Shown here piece after piece: positions 23,700 to 36,159 of a stretch of 44,193 nucleotides of DNA (the first letter of the stretch is position 1; every line of letters starts with the position of its first letter). The notes beneath the pieces are model-generated. The model searched no databases, was not told where the DNA came from, and saw nothing but the letters and a program-made list of their open reading frames with translations. The position numbers and the translations under genes are program-made. This DNA comes from Mesostigma viride (lineage: Eukaryota > Streptophyta > Mesostigmatophyceae > Mesostigmatales > Mesostigmataceae), in assembly GCA_009746045.1 (NCBI GenBank), contig RPFO01001890.1:1-44193 (forward strand), read 5' to 3'.

Positions 23700-24633
23700 C
23701 TGGACGCAGCAGCCACACACACGAACGAGTCCCGTGACGCATGAGCCGCACAACATGCACCCACAGGGTGCGCGCACACGTCAGCATCCGCACAGGAACG
23801 GAGCAAGCTCGCCCGGCCAAGGCAGGAGCCCTGTGCACCCCTGGGCATCATCATGGGCCCTGGTCGACGGGGCTACATCTTACAGGCTCTCGAGTGACAT
23901 GACTTGAAGGCTGCTGACCATGCGTACCCCATTCCCACAACCACCACCCACATCGACCTTGGAACGGCAGCAGTGCACACACGTATGGAAGAAATATACT
24001 TTGGTCGCCGCGCAACTGACACGCCAAAGGAGACGAGAAATAGCCAGAGCCTGGCGGCAGGAGCCCCGATGCGCACGCGCACGTGCTCAGAAGTCTGGGA
24101 CAGGCTGGGAGGGAAAGTCCCACAAAAGGACACACTGAGGAGAAGGGGACACCCACGCATGCATGGCCAGGGTGACACCATGCACGCGCCCAATGTGGCT
24201 AGACCGGTCGGCCAACACAAAAAAGCTCTCGTGTGACAGCGTGCCGGCATGGCGTGTTCTCCAACATGAGCCGTACGACGTAACCAAATGGGCACACAGG
24301 CATCCACGTGGGTAATAGGAGGATGAGTCCAGATGTTGTCATTACCAAGGGGGGGGGGCGTGGGGATACAACCATGCAGCCATTGGTCACGATGACAAAT
24401 ACATGCCAAAGTGCACACAAGTACCCCAGTCCCAACATGGATGGGGAGATGGTACAAGGCTAGCCACTGCAAGGCATCTGGCCGCGCTGAAACCAGCTGA
24501 GCTGAAGCGCACCCTGTCTGAAACACCCCGGGCTGCTGGAACAGACACAACAGATGTCACCGTTCTGGTGTCCAAAAGCAGCGCCACCGCGGGCAAAAGT
24601 GGTCTGGCCTCCGCAACCAGGGCGCGCGCTCAC

Positions 24634-24732
24634 ATTGGTCTTGGCCCCCACATCGGCGCCGCTTTGGAGAAGGTGCTTCACCACCTCCAGGTGGCCGCAG
24701 CCTGACGCCCAATGCAGCGGGGTGTACCCATC
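24634..24732 (-). CDS. Ankyrin-repeat exon B
   Basis: A 33-codon, phase-0 ankyrin repeat with the same splice borders as exon A. Variable codons 3, 8, 11, 12 and 14 read Tyr, Trp, Gly, Cys, His; the Gly-Cys pair and the LLQSG helix end are shared with exon D, while the GAKT-type end resembles exon C. It therefore looks like a mosaic of segments seen in its neighbours. Confidence 0.9.
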
Positions 24733-25656
24733 CTGGACGCAGCAGCCACACACACGAACGAGTCCCGTGACGCATGAGCCGCACAACATGCACCCACAGG
24801 GTGCGCGCACACGTCAGCATCCGCACAGGAACGGAGCAAGCTCGCGCAGCCAATGCACGAGCCCAGTGCACCCCTGGGCATCATCATGGGCCCTGGTCGA
24901 CGAGGCTACATCTTACATGCTCTTTAGTGACATGACTTGAAGGCTGCTGCCCATGCGCACCCCATTCCCACAACCACCACCCACATCGACGTTGGAACGG
25001 CAGCAGTGCACACGCGTACGGAAGAAATACACTTTGGTCGCACGACTGGCACGCCAAAGGAGACGAGAAACGGCCAGAGCCTGGCGGCAGAGGCCAAAAC
25101 GTGCGCGCGCAGGTGAAAAAGCCTGGGACTGGCTGGGAGGGAAAGTCCCACAAAAGGACACGCGGAGGAGAAGGGGACACCCACGCATGCACGGCCAGGG
25201 TGACACCATGCACGCGCCCAATGTGGCTAGACCGGGCGGCCAACAGAAAAAAGCTGCCGTGTGGCAGCGCGCCGGCATGGCGTGTTCTCCAACATGAGCC
25301 GAACGACGTAACCAAATGGGCACACAAGCATCCACGGTGGGTAATAGGAGGATGGGTCCAGATGTTGTCAGTACCGGGGGGGGTGGCGTGGGGATACAAC
25401 CCTGCAGCCATTGGTCACGATGATAAACACAAGCAAAAGTGCACGCAAGTACCCCAGTCCCGACATGGATGGGGTGATGGGGCTAGCCACTGCCAGGCAT
25501 CCCGCCGCGCTGAAACCAGCTGAGCTGAAGCGCACCCTGTCTGAAACACCTCGGGCTGCTGGAACAGACACAACAGATGTCACCGTTCTGGTGTCCAAAA
25601 GCAGCGCCACCGCGGGCAAACGTGGTCTGGCCACCGGGACCAGGGCGCGCGCTCAC

Positions 25657-25755
25657 CTTGGTCTTGGCCCCCAGATCGGCGCCGCTTTCGAGAAGGTGCT
25701 TCACCACGTCCAGGTGGCCGTTGAGTGACGCCAAATGCAGCGGGGTCCACCCAAG
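25657..25755 (-). CDS. Ankyrin-repeat exon C
   Basis: A 33-codon, phase-0 ankyrin repeat. It begins LGWTPLHLAS, the only copy in which the first codon is CTT (Leu) and not GAT (Asp). Variable codons 3, 8, 11, 12 and 14 read Trp, Leu, Leu, Asn, His, the closest of the five to the general ankyrin consensus. Codon 16 is Asp where the others have Glu. Confidence 0.9.
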
Positions 25756-26689
25756 CTGGACGCAGCAGCCACACACACGAACGAGTCCCGTGACGCATGA
25801 GCCGCACAACATGCACCCACAGGGTGCGCGCACACGTCAGCATCCGCACAGGAACGGAGCAAGCTCGCCCGGCCAAGGCAGGAGCCCAGTGCACCCCTGG
25901 GCATCATCATGGGCCCTGGTCGACGAGGCTACATCTTACAGGCTCTCGAGTGACATGACTTGAAGGCTGCTGACCATGCGTACCCCATTCCCACAACCAC
26001 CACCCACATCGACGTTGGAACGGCAGCAGTGCACACGTATGGAAGAAATATACTTTGGTCGCCGCACTACTGGCACGCCAAAAGGGACGAGAAACGGCCA
26101 AAGCCTAGCGGCGGGGGCCGCGATGCGCACGTGCACGTGCTTAAAAACCCGGGACTGGCTGGGAGGGAAAGTCCCACAAAAGGACACGCGGAGGAGAAGG
26201 GGACACCCACACATGCATGGCCAGGGTGACACCTTGCACACGCCCAATGTGGCTAGACCGGTCGGCCAACAGAAAAAACTCTCCTGTGACAGTGCGCCGG
26301 CATGGCGTGTGCTCCAACATGAGCCGTACGACGTAACCAAATGGACACACAGGCATCCGCGGTGGGTAATAGGAGGATGAGTCCAGATGTTGTCAGTACC
26401 GGGGGGGGTGGCGTGGGGATACAACCATGCAGCCATTGGTCACGATGATAAATACATGCCAAAGTGCACACAAGTACCCCAGTCCCAACATGGATGGGGC
26501 GATGCATGGTACAAGGCTAGCCACTGCCAGGCATCCGGCCGCGCTGAAACCACTGAGCTGAAGCGCACCCTGTCAGAAACACCTCGGGCTGCTGGAACAG
26601 ACACAACAGCTGTCACCGTTCTGGTGTCCAAAAGCAGCGCCACCGCGGGCAAAAGTGGTCTGGCCACCAGGACCAGGGCGCGCGCTCAC

Positions 26690-26788
26690 ATTGTTCTTGG
26701 CCTCCAGATCGGCGCCGCTTTGGAGAAGGTGCTTCACCACCTCCAGGTAGCCGCAGCCTGACGCCTGATGCAGCGGGGTGTTCCCATC
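26690..26788 (-). CDS. Ankyrin-repeat exon D
   Basis: A 33-codon, phase-0 ankyrin repeat. Variable codons 3, 8, 11, 12 and 14 read Asn, Gln, Gly, Cys, Tyr. The middle matches exon B (Gly-Cys, LLQSG) and the end matches exon A (EAKNN), a recombinant pattern suggesting gene conversion or unequal exchange inside exons. Confidence 0.9.
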
Positions 26789-27719
26789 CTGGACGCAGCA
26801 GCCACACACACGAACGAGTCCCGTGACGCATGAGCCGCACAACATGCACCCACAGGGTGCGCGCACACGTCAGCATCCGCACAGGAACGGAGCAAGCTCA
26901 CGCGGCCAACACACGAGCCCGGTGCACCCCTGGGCATCATCATGAGCCCTGGTCGACGAGGCTACATCTTACAGGCTCTTGAGTGAGGTGACTTAAAAGG
27001 CGGCTGACCATGCGCACCCCATGCCCACAACCACCACCCACATCGACGTTGGAACGGCAGCAGTGCACACACGAACGGAAGAAATATACACTTTGGTCGC
27101 CGCACGACTGACAGGCCAAAGGAGACGAGAAATGGCCAGAGCCTGGCGGCAGGAGCCCCGATGCGCACGCGCACATGCTTAAAAGCCTTGGCCTGGCTGG
27201 GAGGGAAAGTCCTACAAAAGGACACGCGGAGGAGAAGGGGACACACAAGCATGCACAGCCACGGTGACACCATGCATGCGCCCAATGTGGCTAGACCGGT
27301 CGGCCAACAGAAAAAAGCTCTCGTGTGACAGTGCGCCGGCATGGCGTGTTCTCCAACATGAGCCGAACGACGTAACCAAATGGGCACACAGGCATCCACG
27401 GTGGGTAATAGGAGGATGGGTCCAGATGTTGTCAGTACCGGGGGGGGTGGCGTGGGGATACAACCATGCAGCGATTGGTCACGATGATAAACACAAGCAA
27501 AAGTGCACGCAAGTACCCCAGTCCCGACATGGATGGGGTGATGGGGCTAGCCACTGCCAGGCATGCCGCCGCGCTGAAACCACTGAGCTGAAGCGCACCC
27601 TCTCTGAAACACCTCGGGCTGCTGGAACAGACACAACAGATGTCACCGTTCTGGTGTCCAAAAGCAGCCCCACCGCGGGCAAAAGTGGTCTGGCCACCAG
27701 GACCAGGGCGCGCGCTCAC

Positions 27720-27818
27720 CTTGTCCTTGGCCCCCAGATCGGCGCCGCTTTCGAGAAGGTGCTTCACCACCTCCAGTTTGCCGTTGTATGACGCCTCATG
27801 CAGCGGGGTCCACCCATC
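27720..27818 (-). CDS. Ankyrin-repeat exon E
   Basis: A 33-codon, phase-0 ankyrin repeat. Variable codons 3, 8, 11, 12 and 14 read Trp, Glu, Tyr, Asn, Lys. The end is GAKDK. It is the most 5' of the five homogenised copies in transcript order and would be spliced directly from exon G, since the copy between them is truncated. Confidence 0.9.
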
Positions 27819-28758
27819 CTGGACGCAGCAGCCACACACACGAACGAGTCCCGTGACGCATGAGCCGCACAACATGCACCCACAGGGTGCGCGCACACGT
27901 CAGCATCCGCACAGGAACGGAGCAAGCTCGCGCGGCCAATGCACGAGCCCAGTGCACCCCTGGGCACCATCATGGGCCCTGGTCGACGGGGCTACATCTT
28001 ATAGGCTCTTTAGTGACGTGACTTGAAGGCTGCTGCCCATGCGCACCCCATTCCCACAACCACCACCCACATCGACGTTGGAACGGCAGCAGAGCACACG
28101 CGTACACAAGAAATATACTTTGGTCGCCGCACGACTGACAGGCCAAAGGAGACGAGAAACGGCCAGAGCCTGGCGGCAGGGGCCGCGATGTGCGCGCACA
28201 GGTGCTTAAAAGCCTGGGACTGGCTGGGAGGGAAAGTCCCACAAAAGGACACGCGGAGGAGAAGGGGACACCCACGCATGCATTGCCAGGGTGACACCAT
28301 GCACGTGCCCAATGTGGCTAGACCGGTCGGCCAACAGAAAAAAGCTCTCGTGTGACGGCGCGCCGGCATGGCGTGTGCTCCAACATGAGCCGAACAACGT
28401 AACCAAAGGGGCACACAGGCATCCACGGTGGGTAATAGGAGGATGAGTCCAGATGCTGTAAGTACCAGGGGGGGTGGCGGGGGATACAACCATGCAGCCA
28501 TTGTTCACGATGATAAAGACATGCGAAAGTGCAAATAAGTACTTCAGTCCCAACAGGGATGCATGGGTTGATAGTACAAGGCCCGGCAGCCACTGCTGCA
28601 TCCGGCCGCACTGAAACCACTGAGCTGAAGCGCACCCTGTGTGAAATACCTCGGGCTGCTGGAATAGACACAACAGCTGTCACCGTTCTGGTGTCCAAAA
28701 GTATAGCGCCACCGAGGGCAAAAGTGGTCTGGCCACCGCAACCATGGTGCGCGCTCAC

Positions 28759-28767
28759 CTGGCTCTT
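28759..28767 (-). pseudogene. Truncated ankyrin exon at the array edge
   Basis: The intron side matches the other units up to the GTGAGC donor, and three exon codons (AAG AGC CAG) precede it. Further upstream the homology stops abruptly. There is no acceptor and no repeat body, so it should be skipped in splicing. It marks the duplication breakpoint. Confidence 0.75.
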
Positions 28768-28989
28768 ATTGTGAAAGCCCCAATTGTGAGCACTTACCCC
28801 ACTTCGGAGAAAGCACGGCTAATTAATCTGCCGTTAGCAGTATAATTACCGCGCGTACGTGATACGTCGGCGCTGCGTTTCTCGAAGACCTATCGATATC
28901 AGCTGGCGACTACGGGCAAAAACACAGCCACGTGCACGTGGTGGCCGTGCAGGGCCACTCAGGGGAGGAAGCTAGGGAATCACACGTAC

Positions 28990-29088
28990 CCCATCTTTTG
29001 CCTTCACGTCAGCACCGCCAGCAATAAGGCGCTTGACCTCATCCAGATGGCCGTTTTTCGACGCTTGATGCAGCGGGGTGCGTCCACC
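28990..29088 (-). CDS. Ankyrin-repeat exon G, divergent founder-type repeat
   Basis: A 33-codon, phase-0 exon between GACTAG and GTACGT. It begins GGRTPLHQAS and continues NGHLDEVKRLIAGGADV. It shares the ankyrin framework but differs from the five amplified exons at synonymous as well as replacement sites and has unrelated intron flanks, so it lies outside the recent amplification. It is the most 5' ankyrin exon I can see; further 5' exons are expected but not identified. Confidence 0.85.
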
Positions 29089-30132
29089 CTAGTCAATATG
29101 AGCGCAACATCATGTGCCCGCATGCAGCAGACGTCCCACAATTAAGGCGACACCATATGCACGAAAATTAAGCCCAATAATTCATGAATATATAACACAG
29201 TAAGTGTAACGTACACTGCAACTTAACTATAGGCGTCCCTGCAGTACCATTTAACGCTGCACGGAGACGGTGTCAATATGTCTAGTTTACGAGATCACCC
29301 GATATTCGCGCGTGGGTATATATAAGCCAGCAGCGGCCATTATAATGCAAGTCTAGTAATATATACGCTCGGCGGCCATGTTGTATTATTATCACTAGAT
29401 CATCGCGAATTTTAGAACTTGTGCGCACCCGCCCGGCCCCCTGCTGCAACCATAAGCTTATAGGCCTACAAGTAATAACAGCGCCAGAATTTCGCTTGTC
29501 GAATCGAACGCTTCAACTAGAGTCTGCAATGGTGTGTGAGAGAGAAAGAAACTCGTGATCAAGCTGAGAGAGGAGAAAGCTGGGCCGGGCTGAACAATAT
29601 TTTAAAATTTAATATAATTACTTACGTACATCAGAACTAGATATAGTAGTATACATGGGCCTTTTTATATTCTTAGATATCGCGAGAGGAAATCAATGCG
29701 CATGCAACGGGATGCGCGATGTTATATATTCGAGCACTGTAGATATTGTAATGCACAACAATCATTCGAAGAAGCGAAGCTGCAGCGAAGATGATCGCGA
29801 AAGGGAGAACATTTAGGGTAATTGGGTATATTTATTTCATATCCAAGTATGGACCGAAGGTGTAAGAATTCGGGGAAATGGGTATATTTATTATCCAATT
29901 ATAGACCAGATATGGAACGAAGGTGTAAACTCACTAAAATGGGTAGAATATCAGATGCTTTTTACCCAAAAGGAATTCGATCCCAGTGCGCGCCTACTGA
30001 ATATGCAGTTGCACTACCAAACTAATGTGCGTTCCATAATTGGTGGCCCATTGTGTAGATGTACACGAGGAGAAAATTTGTTACAACAAGCCTCGAACAA
30101 TCGCGGCAAAACTACTCTACATTAGTGCTCAC
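29089..30132. other. AT-rich spacer or intron with a short two-copy repeat
   Basis: No exon is supported on either strand. At about 29824-29940 a GGGTATATTTATT...GAAGGTGTAA segment of about 57-60 bp occurs twice in tandem. A plus-strand frame of 67 codons across it is a product of the repeat. TATATA-like stretches are frequent at 29320-29360 and 29620-29680. Confidence 0.45.
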
Positions 30133-30527
30133 CATGCTGGGCGAAGAACGAGAGGGACTGCGGTCTGATCAGAGGCAGCCTGCTGAGTGCTGAGGACCGA
30201 CGTCTTGTTCACCAGGTCCTGTTGTTTGCGAGTGAAGTTGCGGCCTCGCCAAAGAATTGGTTTCGAGTTTTTGTAAACATCAGACACTGATTTCTTCAGA
30301 CGATGCACAAGGCTGGGCGCGGCGCAGCGTGCGCAAGGCTGGCGTGCGCAAGGCTGGGGAGTGCGCGAGGCTGGGAGTGCGCAAGGCTGGGCGCGGCGCG
30401 ACTTGACAGCTACCCACTGGTGCGGCGTAAAACTCCAACCGACGTAAAAGTGTGGCTTGCAAAAGGCGCCAAATTTTGAGCAAGCAGGACTTGGGTCAAA
30501 TTCGCCGATGCGACCTCTGGTGATCAT
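30133..30527 (-). CDS. Candidate first exon, unknown protein
   Basis: A minus-strand frame starts at ATG 30527 (MITRGRIGEFDPSP), passes through a tandem-repeat segment translated as QPCALPAS-like units, and ends at a good donor (CATG|GTGAGC) at 30132. The C-terminal third (SDVYKNSKPILWRGRNF) looks protein-like. It points toward the ankyrin gene and could be its first exon, but the phase (2) does not match exon G (0) without further exons. Part of this sequence is repeated in inverted orientation at 44051-44193, so it could equally be a transposon fragment. Confidence 0.3.
30302..30403. repeat. Short GCGCAAGGCTGG tandem repeats
   Basis: Five to six imperfect 14-23 bp units built on TGCGCAAGGCTGG, with GGGCGCGGCGC inserts at both ends. 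The reverse complement of the same motif set (CAGCCTTGCGCA, GCGCCGCGCCCAGCC) closes the window at 44135-44193. Confidence 0.8.
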
Positions 30528-30601
30528 GGCCGCAACTAGCCGACTGCAATCCTCGTGAAGAACGTCGCGGCTTGCGATTTCATTTCATAGGCACTATCAT
30601 C
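30528..30601. promoter_or_regulatory. Possible bidirectional promoter between head-to-head starts
   Basis: Only 74 bp separate the minus-strand ATG (30527) from the plus-strand ATG (30602). If both starts are real, their 5' regions overlap. No TATA box is seen in the gap. The inference rests on the two gene models, the minus one being weak. Confidence 0.25.
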
Positions 30602-34407
<3,806 letters not shown>

Positions 34408-34539
34408 TGAAAGGCAGTGATGGCTCGTTTTTTTATGGATTTGACCAAGCAAATTTTTTTCGCATTACTATGAGCCTAACTCCTGAACCTCGTGCTAGTG
34501 TAAAGGTGTTACGCGACTCGATCATTCTGTCTGCGGCAC
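34408..34539. other. Spacer or intron after the last exon
   Basis: A T-rich sequence following the GTAATG donor/stop. No gene is seen. Confidence 0.4.
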
Positions 34540-35817
34540 TGCGAGCTCTCTTATGCGGATCAAACCTGCGTCATTTGCCTGCGCCGCGCCATCCCTGCTC
34601 AACAGCGGCGGCTTTGCGAGCTGCCCCGGTCCCAACAGCGGGGTTGGCGTCGTGCCCGCGCCTGGGCTCAGCCCCCCCCAACGGCCGCCTTACTGACTGA
34701 CCCGTGCGCAAGGTAATTGCTTGTTAGAAGAGACAGCCCCCTTGGGCCACGCGGCATGCCAACCTGACATCATTATGTTCATCGTGTGATGATGCGTGGT
34801 GTTAGGTATGGAGTAACGCACTTGGCTTTCGGACTAAGGCACCCATGTGGACCAAACCTGCGTCGTTTGCGTGCCTTTGCCTGCAGCGCACTGTCCCCGC
34901 TCAGCAGCGAGCCTGGCACATCCGTGCCCGGCGCTGACAATCGCATCCCTGGCAGCCGCACCAGCGGCAGCGGCTTTGCGAGCTGCCCCGGTCCCAACAG
35001 CGGGGTTGGCGTCGTGCCCGCGCCTGGGCTCAGCCCCCCCCAACGGCCGCCTTACCGACTGCCCCGTGCGCAAGGTAATTGCTTGTTAGAAGAGACAGCC
35101 CCCTTGGGCCACGCGGCATGCCAACCTGACATCATTATGTTCATCGTGTGATGATGCGTGGCGTTAGGTATGGAGTAAGGCACTTGGCTTTCGGACTAAG
35201 GCACCCATGTGGACCAAACCTGCGTCGTTTGCGTGCCTTTGCCTGCAGCGCACTGTCCCCGCTCAGCAGCGAGCCTGGCACATCCGTGCCCGGCGCTGAC
35301 AATCGCATCCCTGGCAGCCGCACCAGCGGCAGCGGCTTTGCGAGCTGCCCCGGTCCCAACAGCGGGGCTGGCGTCGCGCCCGCGCCTGGGCTCAGCCCCC
35401 CCCAACGGCCGCCTTACCGACTGTCCCGTGCGCAAGGTAATTGCTTGTTAGAAGAGACAGCCCCCTTGGGCCACGCGGCATGCCAACCTGACATCATTAT
35501 GTTCATCGTGTGATGATGCGTGGCGTTAGGTATGGAGTAAAGCACTTGGCTTTCGGACTAAGGCACCCATGTGGACCAAACCTGCGTCGTTTGCGTGCCT
35601 TTGCCTGCAGCGCACTGTCCCCGCTCAGCAGCGAGCCTGGCACATCCGTGCCCGGCGCTGACAATCGCATCCCTGGCAGCCGCACCAGCGGCAGCGGCTT
35701 TGCGAGCTGCCCCGGTCCCAACAGCGGGGCTGGCGTCGCGCCCGCGCCTGGGCTCAGCCCCCCCCAACGGCCGCCTTACTGACTGCCCCGTGCGCAAGGT
35801 AATTGCTTGTTAGAAGA
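34540..35817. repeat. 362-bp tandem array, three near-identical units plus a degenerate one
   Basis: Units begin at 34788, 35150 and 35512 (period exactly 362), differ at only a handful of bases, and are preceded by a shortened, internally deleted copy from about 34540. The last unit is cut at about 35817. Each contains a CCTTTGCCTGCAG acceptor-like site, about 190 bp of GC-rich sequence open in two plus frames (Pro/Ser/Gly-rich or Ala/Pro-rich), and a GCGCAAG|GTAATT donor-like site. The exon-like core is not a multiple of three, so repeated inclusion would shift frame. I take it as intronic or intergenic tandem DNA, possibly derived from a Pro-rich linker exon. Confidence 0.9.
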
Positions 35818-36113
35818 ATGCGCGCATCATGTGTTGATGCGCCTCTCGATTACATGACCCCATGAAATTAGTTTGGTGTATAAATATACATATAATTTAA
35901 TGTTGTATGCATCAAATAAGGGGTTAGTTAGCCTCTCACCGTCTCAAGTAACCCAGTGGGTGAACGGTTAATGGGTCGGCTACGGTTATTGGGTTGTTTT
36001 ATAGGGTCCCGAGGTTAAGGTTGATAAACGTTGCTCGAACTCATTCCATGTTGTTTGCTGTCTCACTTAGTCTTGTTCACACACTACACTTGCTATTGTG
36101 TCTCATTGCACAG
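35818..36113. other. Spacer or intron before the transposase exon
   Basis: AT-rich, with a duplicated GGTT-containing patch (35920-36000). It ends in a very good acceptor (a pyrimidine-rich run then CATTGCACAG at 36113). Confidence 0.55.
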
Positions 36114-36159
36114 GGACGCTCCACGGGACATAGGAGGGGATTGCGATCTTGCCAAGAAT

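Larger units (their letters stand above)
22799..28767. repeat. Tandem array of 1.03-kb exon-bearing units
   Basis: About 5.8 direct copies of a 1.02-1.04-kb segment. Exon starts fall at 23601, 24634, 25657, 26690, 27720 and 28759 (spacing 1033, 1023, 1033, 1030, 1039). Each unit is one 99-nt ankyrin exon plus its flanking intron. Intron copies are nearly identical; 111 nt on the acceptor side of the exon are the same in all five full units. The right edge breaks inside an exon, so the duplication endpoints do not respect exon borders. Long overlapping frames repeated in each unit are by-products of this identity. Confidence 0.96.

Noticed and set aside
22732-28758. Many 100-220 codon frames on both strands
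   Set aside because: They recur because the 1.03-kb units are near-identical, and they cross the ankyrin splice sites in other frames.
34779-35813. Repeated 72-121 codon frames
   Set aside because: They repeat with the 362-bp unit on both strands; no domain or consistent splice phase.
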